Assembly: GCA_964605145.1 (NCBI GenBank)
Contig: CAZSBG010000015.1
Span: 1-64,000, forward strand
DNA length: 64,000 nt
Direction of reading: 5' to 3'
Source of the DNA: CAZSBG01 sp964605145
Lineage (GTDB): Bacteria; Zhuqueibacterota; Zhuqueibacteria; Thermofontimicrobiales; Thermofontimicrobiaceae
Both the position numbers and the translations under genes were made by a program. Below the pieces are notes generated by a model. It was not told the origin of the DNA, searched no databases, and worked only from the letters and a program-made list of their open reading frames with translations. Positions 52,520 to 60,691 of this stretch are shown here, piece after piece. How positions within the stretch are numbered: the first letter of the stretch is position 1; each line of letters starts with the position of its first letter.

Positions 52520-53374
52520 TCAGGAATCCCCTCTTTTGAGGGGATTCCATTTTATTCCGAGAACGTTTCTTGCGTAAAGCACGCTTTCCCGAACAATGTT
52601 ATCCTCCTTTTGCAATGCCGACCTTTTATCAGGCTCTGCCTCTACCGGCAGTTCCAGAATAATTTTTTCGAGCTCCGCCTTTTCTGTCAAAATAGCCAGC
52701 GCGCGAAACAAATCGATATTTCCCTGTCCCAATGCAACGCCGGTGACTTTGAATCCGTAATTTTGCAGTTGAATGGAATAATCCTTGAAATGGGTTGTAA
52801 AGGCAAACGGCGCCATTTTTTCAGCTGCGACGAGAGGATCTTCAAGCGTCATCATTGCATTGCCCAAATCGAGGCAAATACCAATATTCGGGCTATTCAC
52901 AGATTCAACAATTCGAATTAACTCTTCTGTTGAAACATCGCCATGATTTTCGATGGCTACTTTTATGCCGGCATTTTCCACTTCCGATTTAATCTCCTGC
53001 AAATATTTGATCGCCTTTTGAACCTCGGCTTCCACATCAGTTTTTTTATTGAACCGGTCAAAGCCAATAAAAGTACGGAGTATTTGACTTTCAAGGGCTG
53101 AGCAAATTTCCATCTCGTTTTTCAAATATTCTGTTTCAACACCCATGGCGCCGTATTCCAGAAAAATATTCTTTTCTTTCACAGAAGCGACAATTTCCTC
53201 CAAATACTGTCTGTCACGACTCTCCAAATGCTGGGGATCAATTTGAAATCCATCCAGGCCAAGTTCTTCGACGCGTTCGATAAAATCGAACAGGGTCATT
53301 TTTTGCTTCGGCGCAAAATCCGGATGTGCGCCAAAAGCAAGGTGATAACTATAACTGTCTAAACCTAATTTCAT
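52520..53374 (-). CDS. Sugar phosphate isomerase/epimerase (xylose-isomerase-like TIM barrel)
   Basis: TIM-barrel protein of 284 residues of the AP-endonuclease-2/sugar-isomerase group. Metal-binding segments are VAIENHGDVSTEEL, NIGICLDLGNAMMTLEDP and FTTHFKDYSI, with GQGNIDLFRAL and ILELPVEAEPD further on. Cofactor-metal residues (Glu, Asp, His) look intact. Substrate unknown. It is co-transcribed with the dehydrogenase upstream (7-bp gap). Its last ten codons form part of the terminator hairpin at 52523. Confidence 0.9.
   Translation of the reverse strand: MKLGLDSYSYHLAFGAHPDFAPKQKMTLFDFIERVEELGLDGFQIDPQHLESRDRQYLEEIVASVKEKNIFLEYGAMGVETEYLKNEMEICSALESQILRTFIGFDRFNKKTDVEAEVQKAIKYLQEIKSEVENAGIKVAIENHGDVSTEELIRIVESVNSPNIGICLDLGNAMMTLEDPLVAAEKMAPFAFTTHFKDYSIQLQNYGFKVTGVALGQGNIDLFRALAILTEKAELEKIILELPVEAEPDKRSALQKEDNIVRESVLYARNVLGIKWNPLKRGDS
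52523..52553. terminator. Bidirectional rho-independent terminator
   Basis: Perfect 11-bp stem GGAATCCCCTC (52523-52533) / GAGGGGATTCC (52538-52548), TTTT loop, T-rich on the plus side. It serves the plus-strand envelope cluster and lies inside the 3' end of the minus-strand isomerase gene, just before its stop codon. Confidence 0.8.
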
Positions 53375-53381
53375 CCTGTCC

Positions 53382-54320
53382 TCATGGAATCATAATAATT
53401 TTGATGGCCTCACCTCTTCCAATCATTTCAACCGCATCAAGGTAGTGCTCAAAATCCGTTTTTTGGGTGATCATTTTTTCAGTATTAATTTTACCGGCAG
53501 ATATCATATCAACGATCGCTTGTAAATCCTCATTTATCAACCATTTTGAATTATGGATTGTCAATTCGTGGTCAAACATGGGGTAAAGCGGTAATTCAAT
53601 ATTTCCCTCTGAATACGCGAAAACAACGATTGACTCACGCGCCATGTAAACTGCGTTTTGATACGCGGTTTTGTTGCCGGTGCATTCGATGACAACATCG
53701 AACCCAGTCTGTTTCAAATCATTGATTAGAGCTTCGTCCCGGGTGTCAACTGCATCGTCCACACCCAGCTCCAATGCCAATTCCAGTCTATCTCCCCGAA
53801 TATCGAGCGCAGTGACATGAGCAGCGCCGTAGACTTTCACAATTTGAAGAGCTGCCAAACCGCCGGATCCGCAGCCGGATACAGCGACTTTTTTCCCGTT
53901 GTAATCACCAACTTTTCTCACCGCCCGGTGGACGCAGCCAAACAATTCAGACATGGCCAGTTGTTCCAGCGGGATATTTTTTGGAGCTCGCGCCAACAAA
54001 CCCTTCTCTCGGGTGACAAACTGAGAATACAAGGGAGGACCGCCCAAACCGGATAAAACAACGTGATCGCCAATTTCGAAATCGTGCACTTTTTCACCAA
54101 TATCAACAACCACGCCGGCTCCCTCATGGCCGGGAAAACCGGGAATTCCATACTCCACATATTCCAAATCATGATACAACCCCTTATTCACTTTCCAGTC
54201 GTGCTGATTGCACAGGGAAACCACTTTCATTTCAATTAACAACTCGTCATCGAGTGGAGTCGGTTTTTCTATTTCTACTATTTCAAAATTACCGGGTTTG
54301 TTTATTAGAATTGATTTCAT
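53382..54320 (-). CDS. Zinc-binding medium-chain dehydrogenase
   Basis: MDR-family alcohol/sugar dehydrogenase of 312 residues. Catalytic zinc residues are in LCNQHDWK and FPGHEGAGVVVDIG; the Rossmann motif is SGCGSGGLAALQIVKVYGA with ALDIRGDR. The structural-zinc lobe of four cysteines is missing, which occurs in several MDR branches. ATG at 54320 overlaps the stop of the HEPN gene (ATGA). Together with the isomerase it probably oxidises and isomerises a sugar or polyol. Confidence 0.9.
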   Translation of the reverse strand: MKSILINKPGNFEIVEIEKPTPLDDELLIEMKVVSLCNQHDWKVNKGLYHDLEYVEYGIPGFPGHEGAGVVVDIGEKVHDFEIGDHVVLSGLGGPPLYSQFVTREKGLLARAPKNIPLEQLAMSELFGCVHRAVRKVGDYNGKKVAVSGCGSGGLAALQIVKVYGAAHVTALDIRGDRLELALELGVDDAVDTRDEALINDLKQTGFDVVIECTGNKTAYQNAVYMARESIVVFAYSEGNIELPLYPMFDHELTIHNSKWLINEDLQAIVDMISAGKINTEKMITQKTDFEHYLDAVEMIGRGEAIKIIMIP

Positions 54321-54724
54321 TTTTCGCTTTCTAATTTTGAAAAAATAAATCCCCAAATTTTTTCATTTACCTTCTTCACATTTCCATAATCATTTAACAC
54401 TTCATCTTTTTCAAAGGTCACAAAATCATCGTAATCGCCTTTTTGCCTCCGCTCAAATGCGATAGCATATATCTTTGCAAATTCGATTGGAAAAATTTTC
54501 GGCCTGATGAATTCCCTGTTGAACCACCCCTGCAATTGCTTGTGCTTGCTCGTTGAGAAATCCATCAACAGCCCCAATTCACTTACAGAATAAAAAAGAG
54601 AATAATAAATTCTATTCTCTGCTAAATGCAACAAATTATTTTCAAGGCATGTGTCAATTTCGGTATAACATAGCCTCGCTTTTTCAATTCGATATTCAAT
54701 AAGTTCTCTTTTGTTATACGCCAT
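54317..54724 (-). CDS. HEPN-domain protein (toxin-type)
   Basis: HEPN protein of 135 residues of the UPF0332-like group: AENRIYYSLFYSVSELGLLM, SKHKQLQGWFNREFI and RRQKGDYDDFVTFEKDEV are the family pattern. The RNase R-x4-6-H motif typical of HepT is not obvious; this subgroup has a different active arrangement. It overlaps the nucleotidyltransferase by 11 bp and the dehydrogenase start by 4 bp, so it is part of a four-gene minus-strand unit. Confidence 0.85.
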   Translation of the reverse strand: MAYNKRELIEYRIEKARLCYTEIDTCLENNLLHLAENRIYYSLFYSVSELGLLMDFSTSKHKQLQGWFNREFIRPKIFPIEFAKIYAIAFERRQKGDYDDFVTFEKDEVLNDYGNVKKVNEKIWGFIFSKLESEK

Positions 54725-55037
54725 AAAATACTCCCGTTTTTATGACATTCTCTCTGTAAGGAGTACTTTCCTTATTTAGTTCAGAAAACTCATAAACTTT
54801 CACATCTGTGTAAATTTCGTTTTCCAGTTCAAATAAAGCGATCTCGCTCCACACTTCATTTTCTAATCTCCAGTCAACTTTATCGTTGAAGGTGACAACG
54901 ATATCAAAGTCCGAATCTTCTCGTTTGTTTGAGCCTACCCTCGATCCATAAAAATAAAGTCCGGCATATTTGGAAAATTTATGCTTCAATAGGTCATGAA
55001 TTTTTTGAACAACCTTTTGGTCGTCTTGACTAATCAT
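54714..55037 (-). CDS. MNT-type nucleotidyltransferase
   Basis: 107-residue minimal nucleotidyltransferase with YFYGSRVGSNKREDSDFDIVV (GS...DxD) near residue 30 and a further acid in IYTDVKVYEF. Partner of the following HEPN gene. Likely an antitoxin that modifies or binds the HEPN protein, by analogy with MntA/HepT pairs. Confidence 0.88.
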   Translation of the reverse strand: MISQDDQKVVQKIHDLLKHKFSKYAGLYFYGSRVGSNKREDSDFDIVVTFNDKVDWRLENEVWSEIALFELENEIYTDVKVYEFSELNKESTPYRENVIKTGVFYGV

Positions 55038-55076
55038 CAGTTCGCCCTAATTTATTCAGGTTCTATTATGATGATA

Positions 55077-55105
55077 AATTTAATAAATATTTATTTTGTA
55101 CACAA
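55077..55105 (-). promoter_or_regulatory. Putative promoter of the MNT-HEPN-dehydrogenase unit
   Basis: On the minus strand TTGTGT (55105-55100), 17-nt spacer, TAAATT (55082-55077); leader about 35 nt to the start at 55037. Weak -35, in an AT-rich gap. Confidence 0.35.
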
Positions 55106-55148
55106 GCAGTTTTTACATGTTAGATTAGATTTTAATTGAGTAAGCTTT

Positions 55149-58100
55149 TCACCTCAAAAATCCCTTACTATCCAAATATGCCTCACAGCGTGTAATAATC
55201 CCGGCATCGTTTCCATGTTCATCAAATTGAATCGTAAGATATGGTTTTCCGGCAACCTCACGCACATAGTGTTTTATGTATGAATCAGGCCCACATTTGA
55301 AGTTTGTAATATAGATTAAATGGAAATTTTTATATTGACTTGTCCAACGCGCAGCCTGTAAAATTTTTCGACCGTAATTCCAGTACATATTTGCATTGAT
55401 ATCTGAAATATCGATAGACTCAATATCGAGGAAATCCATTGGAACGATATTGATGCCATAAAATTTGCGTAACTTTGCCGGCACATTCAAATTCACCATT
55501 TTATCATACATGTTGTAACTGCGCCCCAGAAAGACAATCGCCTGTTCGTTTGAATTCAAAATTGTCTGGACAGCTTCATGCCCCTCCTGATTAAGTTCTT
55601 TTTGAAATTTGTTCCAGGCGTTGTAAGCAGCATCCACAGCCCGATCACTTTCCTTGCCGCGAACTCCCAGGGTTTCGGCCATCTTTCGGAACTGTTTTTT
55701 TACCTGGTCTTTCCCGAGGCGATAACGGAGTGTCGGTGATAAAATTTTGTCCGCATGGGGCATAAACGCCGGTGTCGCGCGAAGCACATAACAGAGCGTC
55801 TGCCCCCAGGGACAAAAATATGAATTGGTTTCTTCGAACTTCGTCTCAGCATCCACTACATTTGGGACGAATAGATAATCACAGCCTTTTTCGATTAAAT
55901 TCAACGCATGACCATGCGCTACTGTAATTGGAAAGCATGGCTCTGCAACGCGGCTTTCTACGCCAGCGTTGATAATTTTCCTGTTCGTTTCATCCGAAAT
56001 GATTACCGGGAAACCCAATTCCCTGAAATAGTTGAACCAGAGTGGAAACTGATCATAATAATATATACTCCGTGGAATGCCAATGGTCTGCTCCCGGCTG
56101 CCCTCAGTTCGAAAATTTTCTAATAGCAGCGCATCTCTTTTTTCGAAAAGATCAGGGATAATCGGTTCGCGCTCCAGTTTAATTTCCCTGCGATACCGCT
56201 CAGCACACTTGTCACCCCAGTAGGTCTTTTTGCCCTCGACGGTAAATTCCTGGATATCACAAAAATTTGTGCAACCTTTACAGGTGAACGAGCGAAGTTG
56301 ATATGTGATATTTTCGAGATCGAATCCCCTGAACGATGTTTTACTTCCTGTCCGCGTCACCTTTTCCTGCGCAAGGAGCGCCGCGCCAATAGCCCCGAGA
56401 ATTCCATTATATGGCGGCACAATCACCTTTTTTTTCAAGACCGTGGCAAATGCCGCTGCCACAGCATCGTTGTACGCAGTTCCACCCTGGAAATAAATGA
56501 CATCTCCAATTTTTCTCCCGCCAACCACGCGGTTGAGGTAATTTGTAACAATGGAGTACGCCAACCCGGCCACGATATCTTTCTTTTCAGCGCCACGTTG
56601 CAAATAGGGATTAATTTCTTTCTCCATAAAAACCGTGCATCGCTCGCCCAGGCGAATGGGGTGCTTCGACTTAAACGCCAGATCTGCAAATTCTTCCTTT
56701 ATCCGAATTCCAAGTTTTTCTGCCTGTTCCTCCAGAAACGAACCGGTGCCGGCAGCGCACGCTTCGTTCATCGTAAAATCAACAACAATGCCGTCTTCAA
56801 TGGAAATATATTTGGAATCCTGTCCCCCGATATCGAAAATTGTATCGACCACTGCTTTGGTGTGCGTGTGACTGATGTGCATGGCGCCGGTTTTATGAGC
56901 GGTAATTTCATCCTTAATCGTGTCGGCATTTATCAGTTCGCCAATCAATTCCCGCCCGGACCCGGTGGTGCCCACACCTCGAATATCGATGATTTCAGCC
57001 AATTCATTTTCAATTTCAGCCAGACCCTTTTTAACAACCTCTATGGGCCTTGCCTGGGTTTTTGTATAAATGCCTTTCAATAGCCGTCCCCGTTCGTCAA
57101 TCACTGCCAATTTTGTCGTCACAGAACCAATGTCGATTCCAATAAATACCGGTATTTTTTTGAGATTTTTCTGTATTTCAAATGGAATTTCCAGATGGCG
57201 CATCAGTGTTAATTTTTCTTTTCGGATTGATTCCAGTACATCGAATTGTTTTGATTGCGTTCCAATTTGAGCCAACTTCTGCTTCAGATGATGCACCGGC
57301 ATGACATCAGTTCGTTCACTAACGAGCAATGCCGCGCCTAACGACTCCATCCATGCATGATTTGCCGGGACGAAAAGAGAATCGTTGTTCAGGCCGAAAA
57401 CTTCTTTCACGGCCTCGACAATGCCCTTGTTTGCCGCCACGCCGCCGATAAATACCACAGGAGGTATTACCTCTTTGCCTTTAATAATCGTCCCTTTAAA
57501 ATTCCTCACCACTGCCAGACACAATCCCTTCAAAATTTCCGGCGGATGAAATCCTTTCTGCTGGGCGTGAATCATATCGGATTTGGCAAACACAGAGCAT
57601 CGACCGGCAATATTTGCCGGTTTGCCGGCGTTCAACACAATATCGCCGACATCCTCCACCGTGTAAAGCAAGCGAGACGCCTGCTGGTCAATGAATGAAC
57701 CTGTGCCGGCAGCGCATTCACCATTCACTTCGTAATCCAAAATTCCGGTTAGCCCTGAATTTTCAATATCCAAAATCATATATTTTGAACTATCTCCCCC
57801 CATTTCAAGGACTGTTTTCACATCCGGATGGAGACTTCCCACGCCGCGGGCAATTGCCCTGAATTCATTTTCATAGGGAATATTTAATACGCGGGAAATG
57901 ATTTTTCCGCCAACACCTGTGGCTGCAATTTTGATGTTAGATTGGGCAGGTAAATGTTCAAGCAAGGGCTGAAGAAGCTTAAATGCAGCGCGCAGAGGTT
58001 CTCCCTGAATTCGCTGATATTTTGTACTCAAACAAGAAAATGCAGCGTTATGTGTCAACCGATGCGTAAATGGGGGATTGAAGTGTTCCTGATTTTTCCT

Positions 58101-58220
58101 GTAAATCTCATTTAATTTTGGTTCATTATTCTCATGGGTCACAATACTTAATTTGATACTCACGGAACCAATATCAATACCAATATAAAACGTATCACTG
58201 TTGAATTCCAATTTATTCAT
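55149..58220 (-). CDS. Acyl-CoA dehydratase activase (tandem BadF/HgdC ATPase + DUF2229)
   Basis: 1023 residues with two ASKHA-type ATPase domains: first about 10-310 (YIGIDIGSVSIKLSI, GECAAGTGSFIDQQASRL, GRCSVFAKSDMI), second about 355-620 (FIGIDIGSVTTKLAVID, NEACAAGTGSFLEEQAEKL, GERCTVFMEKE). The repeated cysteines match those that hold the 4Fe-4S cluster between subunits in 2-hydroxyglutaryl-CoA dehydratase activators. A DUF2229 region follows (about 700-1020; GIPRSIYYYDQFPLWFNYF, VAEPCFPITVAHGHAL). It would use ATP to energise an electron for a 2-hydroxyacyl-CoA dehydratase or a benzoyl-CoA-reductase-like partner; none is encoded in the window. GGAGGG lies only 1 nt before the ATG, so a slightly later start is possible. 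Confidence 0.93.
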   Translation of the reverse strand: MNKLEFNSDTFYIGIDIGSVSIKLSIVTHENNEPKLNEIYRKNQEHFNPPFTHRLTHNAAFSCLSTKYQRIQGEPLRAAFKLLQPLLEHLPAQSNIKIAATGVGGKIISRVLNIPYENEFRAIARGVGSLHPDVKTVLEMGGDSSKYMILDIENSGLTGILDYEVNGECAAGTGSFIDQQASRLLYTVEDVGDIVLNAGKPANIAGRCSVFAKSDMIHAQQKGFHPPEILKGLCLAVVRNFKGTIIKGKEVIPPVVFIGGVAANKGIVEAVKEVFGLNNDSLFVPANHAWMESLGAALLVSERTDVMPVHHLKQKLAQIGTQSKQFDVLESIRKEKLTLMRHLEIPFEIQKNLKKIPVFIGIDIGSVTTKLAVIDERGRLLKGIYTKTQARPIEVVKKGLAEIENELAEIIDIRGVGTTGSGRELIGELINADTIKDEITAHKTGAMHISHTHTKAVVDTIFDIGGQDSKYISIEDGIVVDFTMNEACAAGTGSFLEEQAEKLGIRIKEEFADLAFKSKHPIRLGERCTVFMEKEINPYLQRGAEKKDIVAGLAYSIVTNYLNRVVGGRKIGDVIYFQGGTAYNDAVAAAFATVLKKKVIVPPYNGILGAIGAALLAQEKVTRTGSKTSFRGFDLENITYQLRSFTCKGCTNFCDIQEFTVEGKKTYWGDKCAERYRREIKLEREPIIPDLFEKRDALLLENFRTEGSREQTIGIPRSIYYYDQFPLWFNYFRELGFPVIISDETNRKIINAGVESRVAEPCFPITVAHGHALNLIEKGCDYLFVPNVVDAETKFEETNSYFCPWGQTLCYVLRATPAFMPHADKILSPTLRYRLGKDQVKKQFRKMAETLGVRGKESDRAVDAAYNAWNKFQKELNQEGHEAVQTILNSNEQAIVFLGRSYNMYDKMVNLNVPAKLRKFYGINIVPMDFLDIESIDISDINANMYWNYGRKILQAARWTSQYKNFHLIYITNFKCGPDSYIKHYVREVAGKPYLTIQFDEHGNDAGIITRCEAYLDSKGFLR

Positions 58221-58580
58221 CCCTCCGATAAATAAAAAGGAAAACAGCTATGGCCGATTTCCTTTTAATTCACTACCGGACACTTTTCAAATTATGTTCG
58301 GTAGAGCTGTCATTCCCGCATGTTTTTGGCGGGAATCTCCCAAAATTTTGTCAAATGGATGTCCGATAGAAGCAGAGCCTGTAATCCCTTAAAATACAAT
58401 GTAAATATACAGGCATTCGGGCATAACAATTTGATCAAAAATGTCATTTTGGAAAAGCATCCGGTAGTGAGCCTTTTAAATAAATTTTCACTCCAAATGT
58501 AAATAATGGAAAACGAAACAAGTGTTATAAATTGAATAATTATTCATCTTCCGATTCTAAATAGCTGTTTAACCTTTCAA
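58221..58580. other. 360-bp intergenic region with two hairpins
   Basis: Between the activase start and the unknown gene's stop. First hairpin CTACCGGACA (58273-58282) / TGTTCGGTAG (58295-58304); second ATTCCCGC (58312-58319) / GCGGGAAT (58329-58336). These adjoining hairpins look like a REP/palindromic intergenic unit and not a T-tailed terminator. The remainder is AT-rich without a convincing gene. Confidence 0.5.
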
Positions 58581-59633
58581 TCAAACGTTTCCCAACTCAA
58601 GAAAATCAAGAAGCGAGACGCCGGATTTCAAAATCAATGGCGCTATGAATGGTTCGCCATTTGGCGTAGCCTGCGTGATGACAAGCATTGCACTGATGGG
58701 ATGCTCAAGTGAGAGTTCCCGCAAGAACTGGTGGTACACGTTTTCCCCGGTTCCACGGCCCAGCAGTGTCTTCTGCACATTGAAATAATCAACCTCGGTT
58801 TTGGCCTCAGACAATTTTTCCACAGCGCTGGCGTAATTATCCACAAATTGTTTATATCTTTCCTCACCATTGGAATATTTTATCGCCAAATACCGCAGAA
58901 ACATTTTTCGCACTTTTCCGCTGGGCAGCGCCTGGGTCATCTTGTCAGCAATCTGCTTGTCATCGAACAGAAAATGAATAGAAAAATCCACCAGTTCCTT
59001 TAACAAATTCAGCTCCACATATTTGGTGAATTTTCGCATTGCCTCTGAATCTTTGTAATGGAGATTTTCACCCAGGTATTGAAATTGACCGCCAAACGGT
59101 TTTTTCAATCTTGCAGCCATGTACGCCAGATCAGCCGCTTGAGAGACCTTCTGATCAACCTCGACCATATCGCCGGAACCAGGATCGCTCACTTCTTTCG
59201 ATTTCAACAATTCCACGGATTTAGCGACAGATTCATTGACCTTTTTATCCAATTCCTTGATCGCGATTAGCGCCGAATAGGCATCTTTATAGTGTCCAAC
59301 ACCGATTGCCCGATCACCAAAATCTGAGAGAAACTGATTCGGCAACGGGGACAATTCATCTTGAATTTGCTGCCCATATTTATCATTGATTTCCTGATAG
59401 ATGGATTCCAATTCCTTCCGTTGTTCATCGGTCAATTTTTCAAAATCGATCCAGTTACGCTCGGCAAATTTTCGAAGCGCCGCAATGTCTTTCTTCTTAA
59501 CTGAAAGATACACCGATGAACTGGTATTCATCATGTGAAATAGAATGGAGTAATCACTATAAAAATACGACAGGCTCAACAAATGTATAATCAAATCATG
59601 GGAATTTTCAATTGAATAAAAATCGGTCTGCAA
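58581..59633 (-). CDS. Hypothetical cytoplasmic protein
   Basis: 350 residues, no signal sequence, acidic and largely helical. Start is a TTG at 59633 with a strong GGAGGG site 7 nt upstream. Landmarks include RNWIDFEKLTDEQRKELESI, NQFLSDFGDRAIGVGHYKDA, AYMAARLKKPFGGQFQYLGE and LLGRGTGENVYHQFLREL. I do not recognise the family. No transmembrane segment. Stands alone on the minus strand between the activase and a HEPN/MNT pair. Confidence 0.75.
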   Translation of the reverse strand: MQTDFYSIENSHDLIIHLLSLSYFYSDYSILFHMMNTSSSVYLSVKKKDIAALRKFAERNWIDFEKLTDEQRKELESIYQEINDKYGQQIQDELSPLPNQFLSDFGDRAIGVGHYKDAYSALIAIKELDKKVNESVAKSVELLKSKEVSDPGSGDMVEVDQKVSQAADLAYMAARLKKPFGGQFQYLGENLHYKDSEAMRKFTKYVELNLLKELVDFSIHFLFDDKQIADKMTQALPSGKVRKMFLRYLAIKYSNGEERYKQFVDNYASAVEKLSEAKTEVDYFNVQKTLLGRGTGENVYHQFLRELSLEHPISAMLVITQATPNGEPFIAPLILKSGVSLLDFLELGNV

Positions 59634-59792
59634 AACAAACCCTCCGGCAAGTTTTTGAATGTAACTATTTTAGTGAATTCTGAAAAAGAAGTTAAAATAT
59701 AGCATAAATAGGGGTAATAGTCAAGGGAAAATTGGGGGGAGAGGCATCAAAGTGAATACTTCCTGATTAAGATTTTAGGTATAATTTGCATT

Positions 59793-60200
59793 TTATTCTA
59801 CAATATTTTCTATTTCCTTTTCCATAAACTTCAACAAGTAATTGAAAAGACGCGTATACTGATTTCTTATTTTATTAAAAATTTCTTTTGCAGCATCCTC
59901 ATCATAAATATGAGAAGTACGATTTCGATCCATAAGCATATCAATCCAAAGCTCCCCGTTTTCGATCATTTTTATTTTGAAGGCTTCCTTGATTGCCTGT
60001 CTGGGACTGTTCGCCTCGATTCCCTGAAAATTTAAATAGCTTTTCATCAATTTCCAACTCAACTCGAATGTAAATTCAAATCTTTGAATAACCGCATCCA
60101 CTAACATATCTTCCCGAATATTGGAATATATCCCCTCATTTAATCTTTCATAGGCATGAGAGAAATCAGTAAACAACTCAACGATTCTACTTTTTTTCAT
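59793..60200 (-). CDS. HI0074-type nucleotidyltransferase substrate-binding (HEPN) protein
   Basis: 135-residue helical protein of the HI0074/HepT-like group. Conserved features are RFEFTFELSWKLMKSYLN, SPRQAIKEAFKIKMI, and WIDMLMDRNRTSHIYDEDAA, which contains the R-x4-H-x-Y RNase motif (RNRTSHIY) of HEPN toxins. It overlaps the nucleotidyltransferase by 14 bp and is encoded after it. Toxin or RNase partner of that gene. Confidence 0.9.
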   Translation of the reverse strand: MKKSRIVELFTDFSHAYERLNEGIYSNIREDMLVDAVIQRFEFTFELSWKLMKSYLNFQGIEANSPRQAIKEAFKIKMIENGELWIDMLMDRNRTSHIYDEDAAKEIFNKIRNQYTRLFNYLLKFMEKEIENIVE

Positions 60201-60483
60201 AAATCACTACTCCATTGTCAACATGTTTTTTTAATTCAGCTTTTCGAATGTCCTGGTACAATAAAACATCAAATTTCTGAGGAGTGTGAATATTCTCCTC
60301 CAATTGATCATGAATTAAATTGATATCCGTCGAAGTTAAATTCTCACCATAAATTGCCAAATCAATATCCGATGTTTCCGAATAGCGATTCGTTGCCCTT
60401 GAGCCAAACAACATCACTTTTTCAACCGATTTCAATTCAGAAAATACATTTATGATTTGTTCGCGGATTGAATTAGGTAACAT
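60187..60483 (-). CDS. MNT-type nucleotidyltransferase
   Basis: 98-residue nucleotidyltransferase with MLFGSRATNRYSETSDIDLA (GS...DxD) and FDVLLYQDI as the third acidic strand. Pairs with the HI0074-type gene downstream; expected antitoxin. A clean promoter lies immediately upstream. Confidence 0.92.
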   Translation of the reverse strand: MLPNSIREQIINVFSELKSVEKVMLFGSRATNRYSETSDIDLAIYGENLTSTDINLIHDQLEENIHTPQKFDVLLYQDIRKAELKKHVDNGVVIYEKK

Positions 60484-60518
60484 TTACATTCTCAATATAT
60501 TTGTTTTCTTTTATAATA

Positions 60519-60547
60519 ATTTTACTACAATCATTATTAAATGTCAA
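60519..60547 (-). promoter_or_regulatory. Sigma70-type promoter of the MNT/HI0074 pair
   Basis: On the minus strand TTGACA (60547-60542), 17-nt spacer, TAAAAT (60524-60519). The leader to the start codon at 60483 would be about 29 nt. Confidence 0.6.
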
Positions 60548-60586
60548 GAGAAAAATTTCTTGACTGGCATAATTTGTTGAAAAATA

Positions 60587-60619
60587 AAATGGCTATACCT
60601 GATGTTGGGATAGCCATTT
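60587..60619 (-). terminator. Terminator of the long surface-protein gene
   Basis: Stem AAATGGCTAT (60587-60596) / ATAGCCATTT (60610-60619), 13-nt loop, followed on the minus strand by a T-rich tail. It lies 73 bp downstream of the surface-protein stop codon and just before the promoter of the MNT pair. Confidence 0.7.
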
Positions 60620-60691
60620 CGCTCAAGATGTTACGTTTTTTTGAAATTAAACGTATCATATTCAACAGGTGTAATATTTTTTTTAGAAATA

